64,000 bases of DNA, from contig NC_012871.2 of NCBI RefSeq assembly GCF_000003195.3, positions 54,985,802-55,049,801 of the forward strand, read 5' to 3'. Source of the stretch: Sorghum bicolor. Lineage: Eukaryota; Streptophyta; Magnoliopsida; Poales; Poaceae. Position 1 is the first letter of the stretch, and each line of letters begins with the position of its first letter. Below, piece after piece: positions 43,001 to 54,572 of the stretch. Both the position numbers and the translations under genes were made by a program. The notes below the pieces were generated by a model that worked only from the letters and a program-made list of their open reading frames with translations, was not told the DNA's origin and made no database searches.

Positions 43001-46000
43001 TTACCTCTTCTGGAAGTTGAATATCTTGAGCGAGAGCCCGAAAAGCAAGGCAAAGATCACAGGGAATGCGACCACCACCACAGCAACCAGCCACAGCAAG
43101 TCGTGATGGTACCCAAAGTAGTCTTCGACAAAGTCAGATATACGCACCCCACTGTTACTGAAATTCTCGGTTACATCTCCAAATTGCGAAGTCACCAGTC
43201 CGTTGAGTGTCCATGCAATTGGGCAAATCCAGTAGAACCATCTCCACCAAACTGGAATTCTCTGTTGGGGGGGGAGTTGCCATTTTGAGCAAAGATGAAT
43301 TAGCATATATAACCAAAAGTACGAGCACAGATTGGTTAGAAGTGAAGCTATACTTACAGTTCTTGGTATTAAAAATCCTGAGAAAAGGTTCCAAATGGCA
43401 TAAAATGCAGTGGAAGCAACAGAGGAGATATTGTAGTTCGGAGTCAGGCCCACCACCATCATCCCGTAAAATGTGTAGTATGCTAGAGTGAAATACATGA
43501 AGAACAGGTACCAAAAGAACTTGGCAGCTGTCCATTCAAACCCAATCATAGCATACACCAGTACACCATATATTAAGGACTGAACAAAGATGTATGGAAG
43601 TTCAATTACAACCTGCAAATGGAGGTACAAGTTAGAACTGTTTCTTCTATCTACCTTAATATTTCTCATGTTGTACATTGATTTGGAGGGATTTTACTGT
43701 CTGCACCACCTTTTTATGGAAGGAAATAGAGTAGCTTACACATTCTTGAATCTGATTATGATTTGTTACAACCAAATTTAATGTGCTATCTCTGTTTTAC
43801 CACTATTTTTTTTTGTCACATTCATTTGAAGTGATTGTTAGCTGTAGTGAATGCCAGTAAACTTTACCTGTCCCAAGGCATATGGCAATGGTGAGTACAT
43901 ATGAGCCGCCCTTTCCCTGTAAAAGACTGTTCGCTCAACTGATACAACTGGCTGAACTGAACCAGAATTCTGTACTCCCATGAAAATAACTGAGGCATAC
44001 ATGGAACCCATGGCATTGAACAAGTCCTGTTGACTATCCCTGCAAGAGTAGAAATAATATATCTAGTGAACTGAAAGCTTGTGGTAATGGAGACCAGGGG
44101 TGGCCTCTGTAACTGTAGGAAATTTGACATTTACATTTTTCTACTTCAATTTTGTTTATGCTCATTACCTTTTTCTGCCTACACCCCAGAACATTGTTCC
44201 AAACAACAGGGCAATCACTGTTGTGTAGAAGTATTTGACAGCAGTATATGGAGGGTTTCTCCAATATGACATACTTTGCTTCCACAGGCAAGCGAAACAC
44301 TGTGTGAGGAAAGTCTGCGAGTATTCGGTTGGAAAAGATAGGTCACTTGAACCTTCTGGAGGCGTGCTTAGCTCCTTTATCAAAGTTTTATTCCTCCTGA
44401 AATACAACAAAATTACAAAAGTAGTGTTGACTGAGACATTGTTTGACAGTGTATTATCTTTTTTGTGGAATTGGAATATCAATTCCTAAATAGATTTACA
44501 TATTAATATTTTGATCTTTTGAAAGGATATGTATATGGTTTAAGAATTATTTATGCACATATTGTTTGAAAATAGGGAAAACAGGAATATTCTGCTGCAG
44601 GGCAGATTGACCCTTAGCTGTGTCAATATATGTCCCTCCTAGAGGATAAAATCCATACTCTTGGAAAATGCCTTGTACTTCTCAGTTTAAGGATCTGCAC
44701 TCTCAAATACTACTACTTTGCTATTCTCAAAATCTGAGATTTCGGAGCCTGAATCAAAGTTAGATAGGTCTGTACTTCTTACTCCTTGATTAGATTATTA
44801 TAAACTATGAACCATAACACACATGCACATACCTGTATAATTCTGAGTTCTTGTATACTTCGCTGAAGTTAATACCAGTTATCTGTTCTTGCATTGTACT
44901 AGTCACTTCCAGCATCCATGTCGAGGGGTTGTAGCCATCTTTTATCTTGTTGACACCTTCGATATCCTTGGTACAATCAAGGAAAGCCCAGTTAGATGAT
45001 GTGTCAGATCAGTGCAAAACTGTAATTCGTGGAAATATAATAGTTAAGTTGCTCCTTCCTCACCTCAAAATATTTGATCAGTTCACATGAGTGCAGTCCT
45101 AGTGGACCTACATAAATCTCTTCACCTCCACGTTTCATAAGGAAGAGCTGCAGTTGTGCACAGAGCCATTAGGTGTTAAAGGTCTGGTATATAGTGCAAA
45201 TAGCGAAAGTGTTGGTTTACTCTTTTTTCCTTTGCATTCTAAAATAAGCAACTATGTTTTGTATGGTTTTCTTTACCTCATCAAAAGATTCAAAGATATC
45301 TATACTTGGTTGGTGAATGGTACAAACAACCGTTCTTCCTGTGTCCACAGTATTCCTTATTGCCCTCATGACAATAGCTGCTGCTCGAGCATCAAGTCCA
45401 GATGTCGGTTCATCCATGAAAATTATAGAAGGATTAGCAACAAGCTCAACAGCTATTGTTAGCCTCTTCCTTTGCTCTGTTGATAGTCCGCTCACACCAG
45501 GCAATCCCACCAATGCATCTTTCAAGGGTGAAAGCTCCACAAGCTCCATAACCTCATCAATAAACATCTGCACAGAGAAAATCAGATTTCATGTGTGAGA
45601 CGCCGACTAAAAATGTAATTACTTTATTAGTTATATTGTAAAACTGGCCAGCATTTTCAATCATGTCTATCTGAAATGTTTCTATGAACGCTGACTAAAA
45701 ATGTAATTACTTTATTAGTTATATTGTAAAACTGGCCATCATTTTCGATCATGTCTATCTGAAATGTTTCTATGAACTTAAATTCTGGGTTGTTCAAGAT
45801 TTCCATCTATATTATCACATAACATTTTTTATCAACTTGGCTGTTTTATTTTTTTTTTAAATAAAAACATGGTTGTCCAGATTTTCATCTATATCACTAC
45901 ATAACATTTTAGATCAACTGGTAAAATTGCTCATATTCTGACCATATTTCACATAATTTGTTAATGCATGCATGTATACTATAATTTATTAAACAAAGTG

Positions 46001-49000
46001 ATGTCTTTGTTCTTTGGCAAACCTTTCTTGTCGAGGAATCAACATCAGCAGGTAATCTGAGCCATGCAGAGAATGCAAGGGATTCATAGACGGTAACATT
46101 TGGTGAATGGATGTCATTTTGCTCACAGTATCCTGATATACGAGCAAAAGTTTCTTGTTTCTTCGGGTAACCTGATATGGTAATGTTGCCCTCAATGTAT
46201 CCACTGGTCTTCCTCCCAGCCAACACATCCATCAGTGTGGTCTTGCCAGCACCACTGACACCCATAAGAGCAGTAAGTACTCCTGGCCTAAACGAACCAC
46301 TTATACCTTTCAGTAGTTCCAACCGGGTCTCTGTGACACCTTGTGCTCTGATTGCCTACATGTTTTATTGGATATAAATAAACTGTTATAAATGATTGCT
46401 TTGCACTTAGATGGTATGAAAACATACAAGAATCTGCAAGAATGTTTGTATTAATTTCCTTAAACCAGCCCTTTGGGCTGGTATGAGTGCCTTTGACTCC
46501 ATTTTTTCTTAGTATAATGATGTGCAGTTCTTACTCGTGTTCGGTACAAAAATTAAAAATTTCCTTAAAAAGTGAATACCTCTGGCATGTCCACACTGTA
46601 TCTTATATCTTCAAAAGTGATGGAGAGAGGTACAAAAGGGAGGACCATTCCTTTGTTGACTTGACTAGAATTTACTGTCGCTTCATCATTGCTCTCATCC
46701 AAAGTACCTGATAGCATATCACATATGCAAGGTTGTCAGGCACATCAATATATTCTTATGTAATATTAATTAACGAAGATAAAACAATAATTACTTCTAG
46801 CTGTTACTGTAGTGTTGGCAACCCGTCCTCTCGATGATGCTTCTAAAACTTCACCGGTTAGATTTGCTTGTTTTATCTTCAACGTCTCCTCAGAAATTGT
46901 TGGTTGATTAGTGTCAAATGCTGCAGGGAGCATAATTTGTAAGGGTTGAATTTGATTGTTTGCAGTATGCATTTTTAATGTCCATGTAGATGCAGAATAC
47001 CATTTACTCACGCTTGAGGAATGTGAGGCAGATAGTGTAGAGTATATTGAATAGCAGCACATATCCAAACAAGGCACCCACACCAATCCAGTACCATTTT
47101 GCCTCAGGAAAAAGTCCACGAGATTCTAGAACTAGTTTTCCAAGTGGTTCTGCTGAACCGGGGTTTGCTTGCTGCATATAAGAGTATCAATAAGCTTTAG
47201 TCATTATTCGTTAACTAACTTGTGAAGGTTATACCTTTCTTAAAATATATTTTACCTTATTCCAGCTGCTACCCAGGAATTCATTTACTGATATGGCATT
47301 TTGTGCATACATCAGGGGTGATATCCAGTACCCCCAAATCCACCATTTCTTCACATTCTCTGTTAAATCAAAGGAATAGTTTAATTCAAGAATTCTTGTA
47401 TAAGTACCGCTGCCATATCAGATGAATAATAGCTGAAATTAGAAAGTTCAAGCCATGTTTACATTTAAACACTATATTTTGAGTTAGCTGCTTTTGCATA
47501 TACCTCTTGCCAGGAGGAATCCACCCAAAAGCATGCATATCAGAATGCCGAATGAACCAAGGGTGCTTGCAACAACCTGATGCCTTGCAAGCCCGGCAAT
47601 GAAACGGAACAATCCTGATGATGCCTCGTTCATTAGTAAGAGGAGCAGGAACTGCCTAAAAAGTCTGCAGCAGGTTTATCAAATTTGATCAGGTTCTGTA
47701 ATGCACTCATAAACATGCTGCTCTGGGATAGAAATTTTGGTTTCCATACCTTTCTACGTTGGGATCAAATCCAATAACATAGTATGTTATGAAGACCCAA
47801 ATTGTTACATTCAGCAAGGAGAGGGGAGTCTTAATGATCCATGATGGCAAGGAGTATGTCCATGCAGGGTAGAAGAGAAGATCCCTTTGCTTGAAGAAAA
47901 CTGGGAGCTTTGCAATAGTTAGGCCAACTTCTGCCAGTCCATTGAACATGATCATCAGGATCCCAAAGAACAGGGCACCCATGTATATCCTTCCATCTGT
48001 TACTGAGTCACGATGCATATTGGTTCGGAGAAAGACGGTCATCGTAATGAGTGCCATGAGTGTTAGCTGAACAATAGGTAGTAAACAAAAAGGAGTTGTC
48101 ATTTAAGTTCTCATGGTGTGGCCAACATAATTTGAATCTGAAAAGCCCTGGTTCTCGAGAATCACCTGAACTGCCTTGAATATGTATACAAAGGAATTTC
48201 TTTTCATTAGCAATATCTCTCTGTCAATATTTGCTTTAAGTAGCTCTCTCACGCTGGCGCCATATTTTGATGTTTTCAGAGCAGCAGGATGACTCGTACT
48301 CTTGTCAAATGGGACTGCCAACTCATTTCGTATAGCCTCACCAACATGGAAAGATTGAAATGCTTCTGCAAACTCCTTCACGGGGACATATCGGTAGGTG
48401 TCATCACCATGTTTCCAGTATTGTCTCTGATCTTTCTTTGATGTAACCTATCACATTTCAATTATTGCTCGTCAAACTTGTGCACTAATATACCCCAAAA
48501 AAAGATCAGCACTACTGAATAATATGATCCTAGCATTACATATTTCTGAAATGTGTACTTCGTTAGGTATTTCGAGATCTTTTCTTTTTAATTAAATACC
48601 CTTCTAGAAAAAGCTTGATGCAGAACTGTAATGAAAGTACAGAACTCACTTCCTGCAGGAAGTCGGCTACACCTTTCCGCTGCGGGCATTTGAAGCCAAC
48701 TGACTCAAAGAACTCAAGAACATATTCACGAGGACCATTGTAGACAACCTGACCATCTGAGAGAAGAATTATATCATCAAACAATTCATATGTCTCAGGT
48801 GCAGGTTGTAGCAAAGCAATAACTGCTGTTCCGCCAACAATGTGAATGGTTTGCCGGATAGAGTTCACAATCTGGAAGGTTGTTGAGCTGTCAAGTCCGG
48901 TTGATATCTCATCCATGAAAAGGGCTCGTCCTGGGGTTACAAGCATCTCAGCTGCAGGGACAATTTCAAACGTGAATGAGTTAGATCATAGAGAAGTATT

Positions 49001-51831
49001 ACCTGAGAGGCTGAGAATCTGAATCTTAGTTCTCAAGGTTCATTACCTGTAGTTACCCGTTTTTTTTGGCCTCCGGATATGCCTCTCAACATATTGTTTC
49101 CAACGATTGTGTCAGCACAGATATCCAACCCCAAGACCTGGAATTTATTGGATGTAAAATAAGCATTACGATGTATTACGTTTTTAATCTTCTGAAACCA
49201 TTTAAGAACATGGGTGGTAAACTTGTTGGCACTTCAGTATGGTGCACCTTTAGTATGTGATTTGTGACCACATCAGCCTTTTGCTCTCCTGTAGCAGCAG
49301 CCTACATAATCAAAAGGTTGTAATGTCAGCAGGTGAAAAAGAACAACTGGAGCCGACTAAAAGCTGATGTATGATTTTCTCAAACCTTCATGTAGGTATC
49401 AGTTTCTTTATCTGGTATGATTCCTGCATCCTTTTCTCTTCTTGACAATTCCACTAGCAAGTCTGAACATTTTTTTAATCGAATGTTAATAATTCAATGT
49501 TATATATGCTATGAGAGGAGTTTTGAATTGTCTATGTCTTTCCTTGGTCTTACCATAGCGATGGCCACTTCCTTGACATCTTGCAGAGAAATTGACCGTC
49601 TCACGAACAGTCAACTCTCCCATGTGTAGATCATGTTGGCTGACATAAGCAGCTGATCTCCGGGCCTCAAACTCGTCCATTGTATGCCCATTGTAAGTTA
49701 TATTCCCTGTTACCTTTGATTACAAGTATATCATCACATTAGTATAGTACTCCCAAAGTCTATTCAAGTATTCATCCTTTACAAAGGACCCCATGCAAGA
49801 ACGAAGCAAGTACCTCAAGACTTGGAGGGAGTGTTCCAGCTAAGGCCAGCAGCAGTGAGGTTTTCCCCGCACCAGGAGGACCCAAAAGCAGTGTCATTCT
49901 GAAAACATCAGGAATACGGTAAATGCAAATGCCCTAAGGAGACAAATTCAGGGATTTAGATTATGTTGGGATTGGGAAATTACCTGTGCGGCTTGATAAT
50001 ACCGCTGACATTGTGGAGAATCGATATTTTCTGCTTCCTACTTGGTGTTATGTGAAGAGCATTTGCGATGCCCTGTTTGACGTGGTTAGCAACATGTCAG
50101 TTCACATATTAGAAGTTTACAATAATGTATGATTACATTCAGGCATACGAGATGCAATAGTACTCTGCAACTGCAGATCGACTTTGTAATGTTAAGCGTG
50201 CCGTGACTGAAGCAGGATATACTAAGATTGAAACTACATGCTAAGATTTGACCGCATGAATATCCCTTGAGTAAAAAAAAAGGAGGAAACAAGAAAAGGA
50301 GAAAAAAAGAATGACAAGTCAAATTAGTATGTTTCTTTTTTTGAGAGAACAGGAGGGGCCGCAGCCCCTACTGATAAAGAATAGAATAAAAACAATTAAG
50401 GAGTACAAATACAGAGCTAGTCAAATTAGAATGTTGACCTGAAATTCAGTTTCGTGGCTGCTTAGGCCTTGTTTAGTTTCAAAAAATTTTGCAAAACAGG
50501 TACTGTATCATTTTCGTTTGTTTGTGACAAATATTGTCCAATCATGGACTAACTAGGCTCAAAAGATTCATCTCATCAATTCCGACCAAACTATGCAATT
50601 AGTTTTTATTTTCGTTTATATTTAATACTCCATACATGCGTCTAAAGATTCGATGTGACGGGAAATCTGAAAAATTTTACAAAATTTTCTGGGAACTAAA
50701 CAAGGCCTTAGCCAAACTGTGCAGTACTGTGATTACTCGCGAGAGGCGAGACTAATAAAAACACTCAATCAATAGCGTGGACAATCAGACCGCATGGACA
50801 GAGAATATGTTAGTGGACAGAGGACATCACTGGCATCCAGTTATCCAAACGACCTGTTTGATGTGACATGTGTCCAACCGTCTTTTTTCTTCTACTTTTG
50901 ACATGGAGCCCAAATCCCTAAACATGGAGAATTCTAAATGCTGCTTGCCTGTTGTTTAGCAATGATCAATGTCTCTGAATTACTACATTGCTTCCTGATC
51001 TGGATCGATTTGACAAATATGGCAGGTAGAAATTTTTATCTATGTACTACGACAAAAGAAATTACTCCATAGAGACAGAGCGGCCCTCCTTTTGGTGTGG
51101 AACATACCTCGAGCACATTGGCGTATGTGTTGAAGATGGTGGGCAGCCCCCTGCTGCCGACATACGCCTCTGCCTCGACGTTCAGGTTCTGGTAACGCAC
51201 TTCGATCTTGGGCAGCTCAATCCTCACTCTGCACCGCATAAAATAAGGAACAGAAGAAAATCATCACATCTCAACTCAGGCTAATAAAGTTTTCAAGGCG
51301 GAAATAGTTTAGCATTTGGTTTTGACTACTAAACAATTGGTTTCCGATCCTATATGGCACATGCATGGTGGGTGGGTGGCGGAAAAGGAAAGCTGACACC
51401 GCGAACGAAGATGGCGGCACGGCACCGCACGGCAAGCCGGAAACCGGCGACGATCGAGGCGCACAGCACAGTGCGGTCTCTCTCTTAAACACTTACCGGT
51501 CGACGCGGTCCTTGAACTTGGAGAGGAACCGCTGGTGGTCGTCGCCGACCCACGCGAGGCGCTGCAGCAGCGCGTGGCGCTCCTGCGGGTCGAGCTTCTG
51601 CACGTTCACCTGGCGGAGGTCGCCCTCGGGCATGGCGAGCACGGCCGTCCGCGCGCGGTCGTAGGTGGGCAGCTTCTCGAGCGCCGCCCACCGCAGGGCC
51701 TCCTCGTCGTCGTCGCCGCCGCCCCCGCTCCCCGCGGACGACAGCGAGGAGAAGACGTTGCTGGCGGCCGACCACACCGATCCGTCCCGCCGCAGGCTCC
51801 CCAGCGCGTGTATCTCCCCGGCGTCGTCCAT
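43001..51831 (-). CDS. full-size PDR-type ABC transporter (ABCG subfamily), 1449 aa, 24 exons
   Basis: Exons, 5' to 3': 51831-51497, 51228-51108, 50072-49984, 49898-49814, 49713-49554, 49462-49386, 49301-49248, 49137-49047, 48951-48650, 48447-48166, 48066-47750, 47664-47504, 47359-47256, 47171-47012, 46920-46795, 46707-46580, 46355-46023, 45567-45277, 45147-45064, 44966-44833, 44396-44169, 44039-43868, 43612-43358, 43261-43001. All junctions are GT-AG and in phase; the sum is 1450 codons with stop. The order is NBD1-TMD1-NBD2-TMD2, the reverse order of PDR proteins. NBD1 has Walker A GPPGAGKT (188-195), signature ISGGQ (327-331) and Walker B ALFMDE (347-352). NBD2 has GVSGAGKT (896-903), signature LSTEQ and IIFMDE (1023-1028). 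PDR pumps sit in the plasma membrane and export hormones, defence compounds or xenobiotics; the substrate is unknown. It resembles the ABCG36/39 group. Confidence 0.93.
45602..45777. repeat. 88-bp tandem duplication in intron 17 of the ABC transporter
   Basis: Units 45602-45689 and 45690-45777 are the same length and differ at only a few bases (for example CCAGC/CCATC and TTCAATC/TTCGATC). The repeat is confined to the intron and does not touch splice sites. Confidence 0.9.
50334..50400 (-). mobile_element. LINE 3'-end fragment in intron 2 of the ABC transporter
   Basis: The minus strand reads AGTAGGGGCTGCGGCCCC, then CTCCTGTTCTC and a run of A, the same layout as 39606-39661. The insertion is short, 5'-truncated and non-coding. 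Confidence 0.45.
50465..50707. mobile_element. Tourist-like MITE in intron 2 of the ABC transporter
   Basis: Ends GGCCTTGTTTAGTTTC and GGAACTAAACAAGGCC with TTA duplications (50462-50464 and 50708-50710). It is 243 bp and lies well inside the 1-kb intron 2. Confidence 0.85.
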
Positions 51832-52220
51832 CCCGCCGCCGCCGCCACCGCCACGCCGCCAACAACGAGAAGAGAAGACGGGGGACTTGGAGAGGTTCCT
51901 CCTAGCTCTTGGGTCCCACTACGGGAACGGAACGGAACCGTCGGCGGATGCGGATGACTCGGAGGAGGTCGTTAGGCTGCTGCGCTCGTGTCGTGTCGCA
52001 TCGCATCGCATCGGTTATATTGCGGTGCGGGGCGCCGCACGCGCGCGAGGAGAAAGAAAAGGACCGCCACACCACAACAACGTTGATCGACGACAGAGCC
52101 AGGTGGTGGGGGGGGGGGGTGTGCACGCTGCTGGACATGCGGTTGATGACGTCCGGCCTGACGATCACGACGCGACGCCTCGCGCGCGGGCTACCGTCCC
52201 AAACTCGTGTCCAACTTTTG

Positions 52221-52231
52221 TAGTATATAAG
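52221..52231 (-). promoter_or_regulatory. probable TATA box of the ABC transporter gene
   Basis: On the minus strand the sequence reads CTTATATACTAC, about 390 bp upstream of the ATG at 51831. The leader would be roughly 360 nt. No other TATA match of this quality was noticed closer to the start. Confidence 0.4.
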
Positions 52232-52239
52232 GCAAATTG

Positions 52240-53665
52240 GCACGGGCACCACGGCGCAGCACGAGGCGTTCTAGAAATACTACAGATCCCATATTCATTT
52301 ATTTATTTATATACTCGGGTACAGAGAAGTCTGAGTGTACGTACTCCACGTATACAGCAAAAGAAAATAAGAAATTCAGATACAATGATGATTGACATGG
52401 CGAGCTACAGTATACAAACGTGATTTAATTTTGCTCTTCAAGGAAAAAAACGTGATTAATTTTGCATGGTACACAGCTTGGAATAGGCTATTTGGGTCGA
52501 GTTTGGAAGATCTTTAATGTGCCCACGAATAAACCACACAATTACTTATTATATTATTATTATTATTATTATTAATATTTAGTTTGTGTGTGTTGGACTT
52601 TGTTTAGCTATAACCGATTTTTTGGTGTGTACAATTGACAATCATCACTCTCTCTCTACTGGTTGATTTGATCCATGATTGGCTTGTATCAAGTTGATAT
52701 GATGACCTACTAGCGTCCCATCTGCTAATGTCACATTCAGATGATGGCGACAAACTTTCGCCAAAAACAAAAGATGATGATGATGATGATGAAAAACAAT
52801 AATATTTATATTCCATGCATGGATATGCATTCCAATACCAATATATTCTCACCTTAGGGATTTGGTGTAGTACTCCCAAATATAACTATGAACCGTTTAT
52901 TTAATTAGATCAAATGTTTTAAATCATTTACTACTTACTATTGGGAGGTAACATGTCATATATATTTACATAACTTAAAATTTTGTTAAGTAGGATACAT
53001 AAGAAAAGTTTTAGATATAAAAACATTTTTTAGATATAACCGATGCATGTGTGATCTGTTGGGTGCAATAAATCTTTTAATTTTATAATTTTGGATATGA
53101 CATAATTTGTGATCTTTTCTTTTGTGATGCATATAAATCTCAATTCCAAATCCACGTACGTGATCATGGTCGTCTCGTTCCCAGATCCACCTACGTGACC
53201 GTGATCTTTTTATGTGACAACTTATATGTATGTAGTGTGTTTCAACGCCCATGAGAGGTTACACTTAGCGTGTTCTAGCAAGAAGTCGGTTTTATCTCAT
53301 CTCAAAATGAACTAAGAGCCAATGAAACTATTATTTTAGGCTTCACGGACCATTTGAACCATGCCAAACATGACCTAAATAGAGTTGTATCTTTTCATTA
53401 ATAAAGGAAGTTGTACCTAATTAGGCTAACATAGCCTAAACGAGTTTCTTACTTCATTTATTCATGGTGACACTTCTTTTATCAACATAAAAGTGATATA
53501 CCTTATTTTTTATTTGCAGCGAACTAAGCATATTTGAGCTCATTCAGTTGCTTCGTGGTGGAGTGTATCCACCAACATTTAGGGCACTTATATGAATTAT
53601 AATAATCAGAGTGTTTGGGTTCCCAAGATTATGGTTGGTTAAAGTGAGAAATTTGTATCTTAGAG
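52240..53665. other. upstream and intergenic DNA, no gene supported
   Basis: Promoter-distal sequence of the transporter, then AT-rich intergenic DNA. A TTA run (about 52548-52575) and a short GAT run (52773-52792) are the only clear structures. Confidence 0.5.
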
Positions 53666-54280
53666 CATCCCAACCGTTTTGCAAATAGGTTTTGCATTCA
53701 TGTATTTGCAAAAAAGTCTTAAAAACACTTATCCAACGGTTTGACATTTGGACTTTACAATTTCGTTAACTTGGCAAAAAGAGAAAAAGAATTGACATAT
53801 ATGCCAAGCCTGTTTACACTTGACATTGGGAAACTGGCGAAGTTCGCGCGCGGCTACAAGTTTAGATCGCGCGAGTTTGGCGACATCTCGCTGCGAACTG
53901 CCCATCGGTCTTCCATCAATGCCAGGTACTCTATTGATGCCCTGCCAATTGTTTGTGTTTTTGCCTATCGGTCTTGCATCAACGCCAGGTACTCCATCGA
54001 TGCTCTTCGGATCGTTTTTGCCGGCAAAGACTCCAGCCGCCAAACTCCGAGCGGCCATACACAAACGCCGCGACCTCAGCGCCTCGGCGGAAATAAATTT
54101 GCTGCGAACATTCACCCGACGCACGGGGAGGAGAAAAGCTCGGCAAAAAAGTTGTGTCGGTCCATAATTTTCTTTTTTGCCAAGTGATTAATGTCAAACC
54201 ATTGGAGATTGCCTCCTTTCACCTTTGCCATATTTTTTAAGACTTGGCAAACTCCCTCATTTGCCAAACCAATTATGCAA
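53666..54280. mobile_element. MITE with CATCCCAACCGTTTTGCA end, long copy
   Basis: The left end CATCCCAACCGTTTTGCAAA is the inverse of the far right end at 54572. This copy carries a GC-rich inner segment (about 53840-54180) that the next copy lacks. The inner segment includes two diverged direct repeats of about 45 bp with a TCAATGCCAGGTACTC-type core. The right terminal repeat is cut short where the next copy begins. Confidence 0.65.
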
Positions 54281-54572
54281 GCATTCCCAACCGTTTTGCA
54301 AATAAGCTTTGCATTCATGTATTTGCAAAAAAAGTCTTAAAAACACTTATCCAACGGTTTGGCATTTAGACTTTGCAATTTTTTTAACTTGGCAAAAAGA
54401 GAGTAAGGATTGGCATATATGCCAAGCCTGTTCACACTTGGCATTGGGAAATTGGCGCGAAGTGATTAATGCCAAACCATTGGATATTGCCTCTTTTCAC
54501 CTTTGCCATATTTTTTTGAGACTTGGCAAACTCCCTCATTTGCCAAACCAATTATGCAAAACGGTTGGGGAT
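54281..54572. mobile_element. MITE of the same family, short copy, head-to-tail
   Basis: It starts ATTCCCAACCGTTTTGCA and ends TGCAAAACGGTTGGGGAT. It matches the outer parts of the preceding copy at close identity but lacks the 340-370 bp GC-rich core, so it looks like an internal deletion derivative placed in tandem. Confidence 0.7.

Noticed and set aside
51485..52423. Open frames on both strands over exon 1 of the ABC transporter and its upstream region
   Set aside because: GC-driven shadows; the plus-strand frame has no domain and ends in AT-rich promoter DNA.
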